Assembly (NCBI GenBank): GCA_002794785.1
Contig: NBBA01000022.1
Span: forward strand, 186,001 to 250,000
Source: Coniferiporia sulphurascens
Lineage: Eukaryota > Basidiomycota > Agaricomycetes > Hymenochaetales > Hymenochaetaceae
Length of the DNA stretch: 64,000 bases
Direction: 5' to 3'
Shown: one piece after another, positions 22,539 through 33,460 of the stretch
Layout of the letters: every line of letters starts with the position of its first letter
How positions within the stretch are numbered: the stretch's first letter is position 1
Made by a program: the position numbers and the translations under genes
The notes under the pieces: model-generated
Database searches by the model: none
What the model saw: the letters and a program-made list of their open reading frames with translations, nothing else
Told to the model about the DNA's origin: nothing

Positions 22539-23759
22539 TTAATACAGTGACTCAGAGAAACGGCGCTTATGGTGCAGGCTAATCGCTCGTCGTTTCTTCT
22601 TCTCTGAAACGTAGTCACGGCTTTCAGCTTCCTTCGAGAGGAGGGTGTTGCGTCGGCGAAGCTTCCGTTTCTTCGATACTTTGCATTGAACCGTAGCAGC
22701 CGAAGTTGAAGCGGCAGGGCTAGAGGTGCCTGTACCTGTCGCAGATGCCTGACTGCCTTCAGATGAACCCGAGGGAGTGCTAGAACCCGAGTCCGACGAT
22801 TGCCCGTTGTCCGCGATGCTAACCACGTCACCACCAGGGAAGACATAGACGACACCGGGATTATAGAACTAGTAATAACATAAGCGTCAACATCGAATTA
22901 GCTTGACCGGGGAAAACGTGGATACCCACATTGCCCATGATACCCGGGTCCGTCGCGGAATATGCACCAGGAAAGTGTACCGTTGTGTTTGGCGTACCGG
23001 TTCCGTCGCCAGAGACCGTCAGCTGCAAGCAGCTCGGATAGAACTCGGCGCCTCCTTCGCTCTGTGCATTCTGAAGGGCAATAATTTCATGTCGAACGAG
23101 ATAATTGCCTGCAGCGAGACTTGAGGGTATGGTGACATTGGCGGGAGCACCTGAGTTTAGGTTTGCCTGTACCCAAGTGCCCGAAACGCCGTTCTCTTCC
23201 TCGCCTTGCTCCTCGATCTTGAAACCACGCGGTTGAAGAGTCTGGCGTAAACGAAGTGCAGTCACCAGAACACTCGGCCATGTATGTTATGATAGGACCT
23301 GGCCATAAGTTCAGTACGCGAACTTTGGACGTAGTGGATTTATTGCACGTGGTTGTACGGAATGATCCGACGTGCGCGTATGTACGGAGGCAAAACGCTC
23401 ACCGGTATTGTGTACCCAGTTGCCATTTCCTTCGTTCACCCAATTGAACTGTAAAAGACTCCCGGGCTTTGCCGTCGCAACACTGGATGCCACCTGCGCA
23501 TTCTGACCGCAGACGATGTTGTTCGAAGTAACGTCCGTCACGGGATCCCCGGAGCTGACCTAGGATGAAGTCAGCAACCTGCATGTAGCTGCTTAGGAGA
23601 GATGAGATTTGCCTTGCGGATGGGGGAATTTGCGGACACGTCAGGTCCATTGGCGCCATCGTAGAGTGTACCGTCTATCAAGACGGATGCAGGATAGCCA
23701 TGCGCGGAGACACAAAGGGCGAACACTAAGGCTGCAGCAACGGAGAAGGAGAAATGCAT
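22539..23759 (-). CDS. AA9 (former GH61) lytic polysaccharide monooxygenase
   Basis: Secreted copper enzyme that oxidatively cleaves cellulose or related glucans. The start at 23759 gives signal peptide MHFSFSVAAALVFALCVSA; the mature protein begins with His (HGYPASVLIDGTLYDG), the first ligand of the copper histidine brace. Later motifs: DVTSNNIVCGQNAQ, LLQFNWVNEGNGNWVHNTGP (second brace His), PIITYMAECSGDC, NYLVRHEIIALQ, GGAEFYPSCLQLTVSG (axial Tyr and disulfide Cys). Instead of a CBM1, the catalytic domain is followed by a Ser/Thr/Gly linker and a strongly basic tail of about 50 residues (KVSKKRKLRRRN, SEKKKRRA, HHKRRFSESLY). Introns fall after SPIRK, HNTG, FKIEEQG-side junctions and before VYVFPGGDV. 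Confidence 0.93.
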
Positions 23760-24223
23760 CGTTGAAGGGTTTCAAGCCAGATAGAAGATATAAAACAGGC
23801 GCGGCCTGGTAGATGGGAAAAGAGAACGTCTGCGAAGGAACGTGCGTGTCTGCAACCCACGGCGAGGATGGGGCGAGGGGGAGGGGACGGGAAATGAGGT
23901 GTTCGGAGGGCAGACCACCGCGTGTCTTTATATGCGCGACAAACCCGATTTGGGGCGATATCCGTTCCATTGTTCTCCGTCGGACGGCAGTCAGCCCCGG
24001 CCAGGACAGCCTCCGACTAGTCTCTTATGTATTAGTCCATTTTCTTGTTTTTTTTGTTCAAGAGGTCCGCGAGGTAAAGTTAGTAAGAAATGTCGCGGAC
24101 TATTATGACGTAAGCGTATACTAGCCGGACCGGCGTCAGATTGGCACGGATGATCCCAGCAAGTGCTTGCGTATACGGCACTGCACCATACCTCGTCGAC
24201 CGACATCTTCGTCAGCGACCACC
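23760..24223. other. Divergent promoter region of the AA9 and HECT genes
   Basis: Shared upstream region of the minus-strand AA9 gene and the plus-strand HECT ligase gene. A minus-strand TATAAAG near 23926-23932 lies about 170 nt upstream of the AA9 start and may be its core promoter. Confidence 0.45.
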
Positions 24224-27200
24224 ATGTTCCCGCTTTTCAATGGTGACGAAAGACAGCGGCGACGAATTAATCTCGGCGGCGCCTCCGCAGTCGCAACCCA
24301 CGAAGAGGTCATGCAGCAGGCCAAGGCAGTTCGCAACGAGCGCCTTCAGCAACGTCGCCGTCATGACGCAGCCGTGTCCTTGCAGACTATGTGGCGAGCT
24401 GAACTCGCCAAGAGGAAAGTTCGGGCTGAAATGCGGAGAATATTTGACGATAACTCGTTCGGAATAGACGCGATGAGATGCTTGGTGTTACTAGGGGATG
24501 ACGAAGACAGATTGAGAACCTGGTCGGAGCGCGTGGCTAGTTCAGGTCGGTCTATGGTCGCATGTATCAATGTCTTGGTCCCGCCTACTGATTAACCATC
24601 TAGCGACTTTCTTAGGAGACGTATCCGACTCGCAGCGGGAAAGCTGGGTTGTACTCTTACGCCAATTAGCAGTTCAGCTCTTGCGATCCGTATCTCGACA
24701 TCCGGAGTGAGTTTTGGAAATAACACGAATGAATACATTAAATTTTACATCTTTCCAGCTCACAGGATGCGTTTCTCCATCTAAAAGTCTTGAATATGCT
24801 CCTGGTTCCGCCGCTACGGATGCCACACTTGGTCAGAAGATTACAATGTACCTGCTGCAGCATGGTTATTACCCGCTTTTGAAGGAATCCATCGAGAAAA
24901 TAGTAAGTGCGGTGCAAACTGCTTATGTACTCTGTGAACTCTCATGGTTAACCTTAACAGCCGTTAGAAGCAAAATCTACTTCTTCTACACTCCCTCTTT
25001 TAATCCCGCTGTTAACTACGCCATTGTCAATATTCTCGGACGACCTCGAGTGCTACTCGTTGTGCTTTGTACAGACGGCTCAATACATACTCACGATCCC
25101 GCTTTTGCCAAATCGTCTCCCACTCCTACTGCTTCCCCAGTTCTCTGCGCGCCTCCCTCTTCATATGTTTCACCTACTCCTTCCAGCTTCTCAGCGGTTT
25201 ACTGAACTACCTATTCAAGAGAAGGTACACCTTCTAGCGAACCTTGCCATGTTTATGCCGCCTCGATACAAGACGTTCACCACTTCGTTGCCGATAAGTG
25301 CTTACTTGAAGCTCCTTAGTCTTCTTCTCGCAGACCTCCCTGCATCTGTGTTTGAAGCGCCATTATCCCCTGGACTGAACACACTGCAAGCAACTTGGAC
25401 CAATGATGATGACTCCGGGGACGAGGAGACGCAGTCCACTGCCGGACCGTCATCTCTTGTAGTACCCGTGCATCCCATTGTCAATGTTGATGTAAAGACA
25501 CGCACTCGTTTACGGATGCTGGCGACCTCCAAACATGCTGGCACTCTTATCGCAGCAAGCATTACATATCCATCGACACGGATGAGCTTATACGCTTTCT
25601 TCATGGCGCTATATACTGCGTGGCCCGCATGCCGTGCCGAGGTACTCACGAGTGTGCTCGCAAGCTCAGGGAGCGGTCTAGTGCGCGAATTGTATCGTAG
25701 CCACGTGAGAAGTGGTCCCCTTGGTAAAGACGATGACCCACAGACGCTCGCAAAGCCCGAGCATTCCGAGGCGTGGTTACCGCTCCTCTTTCTCACGGAC
25801 CTCTATACGCAAGCATTGCTCACTATGGGTGACGATGAATTTTTCGCTTCTCGATCAACCGCGGCGACTACAACGTCTAACGTACATCGAAACCCGCTGA
25901 CGGTCGACGAAGTTGTATCCTTTTCGCGGCAGCTAATGAACATCGCGTTTACATTGTATTGGAACGAATCCAAATTTACAAAGGATAACGTGCCGGGATT
26001 GCCTACTTCTTGGGAAGGAATTAGGGATAAGGCAACGAAACTTTTGCAAGCCATACATGCAAGAGAGTAAGGGTGCTTTCTAATTCAAACTGACGGAGGA
26101 GGCTGACGTCTATAATCCAGTTCGCGACGTCCTTTTACACCTCCTGGTCATTGGCTATTCTCTCCTCAGTTAGACATGGGTTCGTTCATTGAAGCAGCCA
26201 TGTGAGCTTTTGGGAGCCTTTTATTATGATAATTTATGTGCTCATTCAAATTCCGTAGTTTCGACGAGCAGTCCTTGCCATCTAACCATACCGCCCCCTC
26301 CCTCCGGGCCGTGGCGGACGTATGCTTTCCAAACGTCTTGCCCTCCTTTCTCCCCGCCTTGGCGTGCTCAATAATATCCCATTTGCAATTCCATTTGAGA
26401 CACGCGTACAAATATTCCGACAGTTTATTGTAAACGACATGATCGCTTCCACAGGCAGTGTAGACCGATTCACCCGGGCACACGCATCCCGAACGAGCGT
26501 GACTGTGCGACGCGGAAGTGTTGCGGCGGACGGTTTTGACAAACTTGGGGGCGCGAATTTGAAAGGTCTTATAGAGATCAAATTTATTGATCAATTTGGG
26601 AATGAAGAGTGAGCGAACAGATTTTTGGTTTGGTCTATGGACGGTGCTGACATTTAACGCTGCTTTCAGGGCGGGCATAGATGGAGGCGGCGTCTTCAAG
26701 GAATTCTTTACGTCATTATGCAAGGAAGTTTTCGATACCGACCGCGGTCTTTGGCTTGCAACAAAGCAGAATGAGCTATATCCTAATCCCATTTCGTATG
26801 CGAAAGAAGGTACGTTTATATGATATGTTCAGAAATTTATTTAAGTTATTGATGGTACTGTGAAAAAGCCCATAGCTTGGACTGGTACCGTTTCATTGGG
26901 AGGATATTGGGCAAGGCTCTGTACGAGGGCATTCTCGTCGACGTTGCATTTGCTGGATTTTTCTTAACAAAGGTTGGTGAATCTTAATTGCAGACTGGCT
27001 ACACAACGAATATTGAAAACCCCCACTTGCATTAGTGGCTACAAAAGCAAAGCTACCTAGATGATCTCGCGTCTCTCGACCCCGAACTGTACAATGGGCT
27101 TTTGTTCTTGAAGAACTTCGACGGGAATCCAGAGGACCTATCATTAACTTTTGCGGTAGTCGAAGATGGTAAACATACCTCCAATAGTCCGATCATCATA

Positions 27201-28029
27201 GAATGTACTAACATGAATCTACTTAAAGACCTTGGGGAGGCAAAAACGATTGACTTGATCCCGAATGGTAGCAACATACCAGTAACGCGCGAAAATCGCC
27301 TACGATATATAAATCTTGTGTGCCATTACCGCCTAACCAAGCAGATACGACCTCAGAGCGACGCATTTTTCGACGGGTTATCGGAAATGATAGATCTTAA
27401 ATGGATTCGGTATGTCACTGTATGCAATGTTTCGCGGATCATGAATTAACTTCGTGCGATATGACAGTATGTTCAATCAACAAGAGCTACAAATTCTAAT
27501 CGGAGGCATCAATGCTCCAATCGATCTGGACGATCTGCGGAGGAATACAAGTTATGGCGGGTTGTTCAGTGACGAGGACGAAACGATTAATATGTTTTGG
27601 AGGGTATGCCTTACTATCTTCAGAATAGCCTATTCCCGCATTAAATTTGACCCTAATTTAAATAGGTCGTTAATACCTTTGACCACGAGCAACGCCGGGC
27701 ATTACTCCGCTTTGTCTCTAGTTGTAGCCGACCTCCGCTTCTGTATGTCCTATCCCTCCTTCATTTGACAAATAAATGTGCTGACTTCTCCCAAGTGGAT
27801 TCAAAGAACTGCAGCCTCACTTCTGCATCCGTGACTCCGGAGTTGATCAAACTCGTCTTCCTTCGGCAAGTACGTGCGTCAACCTCTTAAAAGCAAGTCC
27901 TTCGGTTTATCGGCTCGGAAATCTCCCGCTAAATTTTCCGAATAGCTGCCGAAGTATACGAACGAGCGGGTTTTGAGGGGAAAACTGCTGCAAGCTATCA
28001 CGTCTAATGCTGGGTTCGATCTTTCTTAA
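24224..28029 (+). CDS. HECT-type E3 ubiquitin ligase, UBE3C/Hul5 family
   Basis: Proteasome-associated ubiquitin ligase, about 1,050 residues. The N-terminus MFPLFNGDERQRRRINLGG and the IQ-like AAVSLQTMWRAELAKRKVRA are the family signature; I start at ATG 24224. A long helical middle (to about 26070, including the exon ending LLQAIHARE) precedes the HECT domain. There it reads GIDGGGVFKEFFTSLCKEVF, LYPNPISYA, WYRFIGRILGKALYEGILVD, FAGFFLTK, ENRLRYINLVCHYRL, FNQQELQILIGG, and the thioester site LPSASTCVNLLKLP with Cys codon 27875-27877. It ends TSNAGFDLS. The intron three codons after that region (27893-27945) starts with GC, not GT. I count at least nine introns; no lesion seen. Confidence 0.92.
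27893..27945 (+). other. GC-AG intron in the HECT gene
   Basis: A 53-nt intron whose donor is AAA|GCAAGT and acceptor AATAG. Splicing here joins CVNLLK to LPKYTNERVLRG in frame and gives the conserved C-lobe end. No GT donor nearby keeps both the active-site segment and the frame. Confidence 0.8.
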
Positions 28030-28186
28030 AAGGCTAATTGTTGTAATCAATGTCTGCATAAAAGACTGTATCAATACCGAATACATGTGCTACCAAAGAA
28101 TCAAATTGCAAAGCGTGTATGCCAATCGGGGTAGAGTAGGGGGCAGAACCACAATCCTCTGCCCTCCTTTTCGGAGCCAGCACCTT

Positions 28187-30824
28187 TTAAGCATGCCCAA
28201 CAAATATGCCCCTTCCGTTAGTCCCTACAAAGACCTGAGAGTAGACGTTTGGATCCGCGGCGAGAACCATGTTTGACGCGGAGGATAGTGCTGTCGCCTC
28301 GGTCGGGAGCTTCACCCAGTTTGTACCGAGGTCGTCCGTCCTGTACAGTGAGTTCAAACCGCTGACCGTTGCCGCTGCAAATAGTGCCGGTGGGCCTCCC
28401 GACGTCGCGCCCTTCCCTACTGCGATGCTCCACGATTGTGTCGGTCCCCCAAGACCCGTGAAATGCGCGCCGAAATCCGTCGAGTGCCAGACACCGTGGT
28501 CGGTCGACACGAAAAATTCACCCGCCGTGAATGGGCTGGCGGCGATTTGCGATGTGCTTGTAGCGCTTCCCAACGTTGAAGCCTGGGTGAAGGTGGATCC
28601 ACCGTCAACCGAGATAAAGAAGCGCGCGCCAGAGGCAGCGTAGAACACGGTGTTGTTGAGCTTATCGGAAGCAATAGCTGCGCCGCTTGGCAGACCAGAC
28701 ACTGCGGAGAACGGGGCGCCGTCTTTCGACACCATAACACCAGAAAACCCAGAAGCTTGCGTCCAGAGAATTGTGTCGCCATTAGCTGACAGAGCTACTT
28801 TGCCACCATACACGTTCTCAGAAGTAGAGGGGGCTCCAGGGTACGGCGTCCACGTAGCGCCTCCGTCGGACGAGTTAGCAATTGTAGCAACAGAGGAGCC
28901 AGAGATCCCGCTAATGCGAACAATGTGCAAAGGGCTTGCGCCTGCATGGTCAACGTCGCTCGCCGTCTGTGTCAAAGAAATTCAACCCAAAGTCTTATAA
29001 ACAAAAAGGTATCAACTCACACCGGGCCAAATGGGGTTCGAAAAAGTCGGCGGGGGCACCGTTAAATCCGTGTGGACAAAGCCGCCGACATCGCCGACGG
29101 CAGATACCAGCTTAGGACCCGTGAGAGGTGCAGTCAGACCTTGGACGGCCGTTTCTTCAACACCGTCTGCCAGACTCGCAACGGTAACATTTTTGCGGGG
29201 GACGGCATCCCAGTTCGTGAGATCGTGTCCACCATAGATGGTCAGACCAGTCCCGTACAGCCAGTGGTCCGAGTCGAACGGATCAATGGCCAGACCCTGA
29301 ACATCTCTGCTTCAGAGACAAGACCGGAAATTGTAAAACCCCGTCTACCTACCTGGATTCCCCAGCCAATGTGCTTCGTATCGCCAGTAGCGAAAGTCGT
29401 AATCCATGGAGCCTTCGAGACATCGTAGTTGTAGTCGGGGTAGACAGCCAGCTGGTAATCAGGTGGTGGATAACCGTAAGTGTATATTTGCGTCCAAGAG
29501 AAACCGCCGTCCGTCGAGCGCATGATGCTGAAAATGATGAAAGGACACATCAGGCGTGTGATAAAATCAAAGAAACGTAACGTACTTGGCGTCAGGGTAA
29601 TATTCGTTGAATGGAGCGAGAAGCAAAGTTCCAGGCTTCTGAAGGTCAACCGACATGCCGCTATACCCGTAACTATTGTCCGCGATTCCTTGCGCGGGAG
29701 TAATGTCTATCCAGGTACTATTCGCAACGAAGTATTTCATGACATATCCGGCGGTACCGTCCCAAGGCCCAATACCATTTGCATACGGAATGTAAAGTAC
29801 GTTGTCGGCGGGAGAGAAAATGCCTGCATTTAAACCATAAATGCAAGTCGCAGATTACTCTGTTAATACGTACCGTGGTGAGGGATAAATTCGTTATTCT
29901 GACCCTCAACCGCATTCCATGTTGCACCGCCATCTTCCGTCACAAATACGTTGTCAGAACCCATGTTAGCAACCCCAACAAAGATCCTGCTCGAGCCGCT
30001 GGAAGTCCCTGAGTTCGAATCGAATGTCACCCAAGCGATGCCCATGAGGTCGTCGCCAATTCCAGACGTATCGGACGGGTCTTGGGCATAAGTGCCGACC
30101 GATGGGAAGTCGGAAATTTGCGACCAAGTAGCACCGGCATCCGTTGATCTCCACAAACCATGTCCAGAACGGGCACCAAAGTAAATAATATTGTTCTGAA
30201 ATGTTTCTAAGAAGTGTGTCGTTTAATAATGACAAGGTAAAACATACATTGTTTGGGTCTACCGCAAGACGCTCGCCCAGCCCACGCCCAGGCATATTTC
30301 CACCGACTTTAAATGGAAGCTGCACAGTAGTGAAGCTATCTCCACGATCGTGAGAGATCAGTATCGTGCCGTTGTTGGGGTCATAGGAATTTGTATACAT
30401 CCCAGTAGCGATGTAGAGGTTATCGGGGTTGACCGGGTCAGTCGCCAATGCATCTAAGAACAGTACCCTGTTAGATTATGTGCCAGCGGCTAAGACAATA
30501 TCAAACCTGTTCCCCAATAATCCCAGTGCTCATCGTCGGCGAAGTCCGTGAGAGGAGTCCAGGAATCATCCGCGTTCAAACGGTATACCCCCCCAATATC
30601 CGTCCTGGAGGAAGTGATCAACCTCTCCGCATGTAGAACAGGTCGAAAAGCATGTTCTCTTGCCTGCTATACGCGAGCCCCTTTTCGCTAGGATTGAACA
30701 CGATGTCCGGAACGAAGCCGCCACCACCACCAATTTTTACGTTTTCCCAGACATATGATCCAGAAGTCACAGCAGCGCGAGCGATAGCCGCAGATACGAG
30801 AGCAGCAGTGATACCGACGTACAT
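28187..30824 (-). CDS. GH74 xyloglucanase
   Basis: Secreted glycoside hydrolase family 74 enzyme that cleaves xyloglucan; two seven-bladed beta-propellers, about 750 residues. Start at ATG 30824 (MYVGITAALVSAAIARAA, a signal peptide); the frame extends to an upstream GTG, which I reject. Motifs: SYVWENVKIGGGGGFVPDIV, GLAYSRTDIGGVYRL (joined across a GC-AG intron), DSWTPLTDFADDEHWDYWG, LYIATGMYTNSYDPNNGTIL, KVGGNMPGRGLGERLAVDPN, FGARSGHGLWRSTDAGATW and FVTEDGGATWNAVEG. Several Asp-box repeats (SxDGGxTW, as in SVDGGSTFTQA) follow. It ends FVGTNGRGIFVGHA with no CBM1. The neighbouring AA9 enzyme suggests, but does not prove, a shared role in plant-wall attack. Confidence 0.93.
30605..30663 (-). 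other. GC-AG intron in the GH74 gene
   Basis: 59-nt first intron with donor AG|GCAAGA and acceptor TCCAG. It joins AYSR to TDIGGVYRL, a segment strongly conserved in GH74, in frame. No GT donor gives this junction. Confidence 0.8.
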
Positions 30825-33460
30825 TTTGAGCACTTTCCGCACCCTAAATGGTGAGTCCAGATATCAACGAGTTCCGGATCGCAAGTGAGGGCCTAGTGGA
30901 GCACAGCAGCGACCAGCGGGTCCCTAAGTACCAGAGTTGACTTGGGGTACGTAGCATCAGGTCAAGTGATGTGTCGGAGGATAGTTAGCTGCTCAACATG
31001 GGACGACCAGACCAACGCTCGCATTTCGGAAAAACTGCATCCGAAAATAATTAAGCAGCTATCGACACTTAAGACGTGGCGAGGCATGAAAGGTAGCTAA
31101 AGCCCGGTGCGCAAGGACAAAGAAAATAGACGACGGGAGGTTGAAGCAGAGAGGCGGGCCGGGACTGTTCAAGATACCAAGTTTAATTCAAAGCTTTTGA
31201 GTGTGACTGACTTGTATGCGCCTAAAAAAGGCACTGAAGAGTGTTTCCGACGACTTTTTTGTGTTGAAGAAACAGCGAAGTCATTCCGTTTGGAGGGAAA
31301 CCTTATGGAGTATATATCGGAGAACACAAGCTTGTGTGCTGGCGGGTTCTGTGCCGTGCTATGCTATGCCGTGACTATTCGGAGACATGACTCCGATAAC
31401 TACGCGAGGATCGTTCGTCCGCTTCTTCGCGCCATCTTGACAATTGTCACCGGTGTCAATAATAGCTAGTCGGTCCAGCAGAAAGATTATTGCTGATAGA
31501 CATGCGTGAAGCGGGTTTTCTCAGGAGCTTATAAGCGTCCTGTAGTACGTGAGTCCGGTATATTAATTATGTTTACTCGGTCTCGTTTTCGGATATCCAC
31601 AGAAGGACTCACGCGCGATCTATCGGATCAGACTACTACAGAGGCGGTTTTGTAAATCCGCGGCTGATCTTGTAATATACTATCGATGAATCTTCGGTTG
31701 AGACAGCGAGGTAAAGCTCAGATGGTTGGCCCAAGTCTTTGAACGCCTCCTTTATCCTACATATGTAATAAAGGAGTAATTAATGTCAAAATCTGAGATC
31801 GAAGATGTTGTTTAAGTTCAAGTCAAATAGCATACCACGTTAATGACAGTCTTTCTGCCATGACACACGGGACAACTAAGTTCAAGTCATCCTGGGAGTG
31901 ACTTTCGCATGAGTAAGAGGACATGCTCGGCAAAAAGGGAGAAGCATACGGCGCCTGGCCGACGACCACGAAATGCGCCCCTGGAGCAGCTGGGAACGTC
32001 GAGGATTTCCAGGTCGTTCCAAACTTGTACTGTTGTGGTAAGCAAGAAGATCAGGTCAGAAAAGGGATTGAAGGACATGAGATCGGCACCGCCCACTTCC
32101 CCCGCCCTCACTCTGCAACAGAGAGAGGCCTAGCAGCGGGTCCCTTGTTACCCCCAAGCAGAAAGTATGGCATTACCTAGACATAGGTCGTTGTATGTTG
32201 CGAAGAGTATGCCAGCTGTTTGTGGATACAATTTCATCAGGGCGGAGACCTCTGGATACTAGCAAGCCAAAAAAGCGTCAGCAATGCTCTCTGAAACAAA
32301 GAGAATAGGACATACGGACGCATGCTGCTCCATTGCAGACGGTGAAGAAACCTGGATCAGCAATGGAGGAGTAGCAACTTTAAAGCGTTGGGACTTGGGC
32401 GAAAATGAAATCCAAAAAGGCAATGGGTCACATGATTTATACCGCTTTGGTGTGACTACCAAAATGGGTACGCCCATGGACTCCCCTTGAAAAGATAAAA
32501 GGCGAGGCGACGTAAGTAAGAACGCGGTTGAACCTTAAATATTACTCCATCGCAGGGTCCATAAGCTTTTGATATTGGATGTGACGGCTAGCGAATATAC
32601 TTGATCCATAAAACCTGTTTGGGTGTGAATCAAAGAACTTGCATTACACACGCAGCTTCCCGTGAGACAGTGCGGCTTCCGAAGCAGAGCGGAAAGAGGC
32701 CAGCCTCGGTGGGATGGCGAGCGGAGTTTATGAAAGCAGAAGTTACTGGGTGGAAGACTCGAGGTCTTAGTTACAAGGGTTCCTCCGTAATAAGGCACCC
32801 CTCTGATCTCCCCGTTGTGAGGTGTCAAGATGGGATCTCGACAACCAGAAAGGGCGCCGTGGGTGGGAGACGAACGATAAGCCACGGAGTACTATGTTTT
32901 TTTAGAATGGTAAAGTAGATGATATTCGACGAGTCGACGCTGGACAGCAAGTGCCAGGCAGCGAGAAGGAGCTGCGAGTTGGGTTCGAGAAGAGAAGCGA
33001 CGGTGATCCAATGATCGACCTGTCAACTCGTGAACCTGTGCAAGATTAACCAAGCCCGTTCCTTGCGACCATCCATTTGAAAACAAGAAACAAAACAAGT
33101 AGAATTTCACGTTGCCTGAGCATAGAATAAATGTCCCGTAGCCCGTGATAAGTGTTATGCCTCTTACAGGCAGGCAGAAAGGTTTTGTCTCGACTGAATA
33201 GAAACAAAAAGGGGAGAGACGCTGACAGCAATATCATCGTCTTGGGCGGGAGAGCAGACCGCCGAACGTGACCCCCCAGCTCTCTCACCCATATATATCG
33301 AATAGATGCGAACTTTGCACTGCGACATCTCCCCAACCCCTCGAAATCGCTGTTCCCCTCGATGGTCGTCCTCGAGCACTCCCCTCTGCGTTGATAGGCC
33401 AAACGCGTAACAAAGTTACAGGCACGCTCCGGCCTCGTAGATCTCGATTCGCCCAATAGT
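30825..33460. other. 2.6 kb without a recognisable gene
   Basis: Open frames of up to 136 codons occur (for example 31107-31469 and 33046-33456) but start at non-ATG codons or lack any motif or continuation. I looked for tRNA and transposon signatures and saw none convincing. The right end carries the promoter of the methyltransferase-domain gene. Confidence 0.4.

Noticed and set aside
25302..25796. 164-codon minus-strand frame
   Set aside because: Antisense shadow of the large HECT-gene exon (25024-26070).
31107..31469. 120-codon plus-strand frame
   Set aside because: Begins at GTG, has no recognisable motif, and lacks neighbouring exons; not supportable as a gene.
31620..31690. tRNA-like anticodon arm around GCGGTTTTGTAAATCCGC
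   Set aside because: The stem has a T-T mismatch, and no T-arm (GTTCRA) or matching acceptor stem is present within tRNA distance, even allowing an intron.
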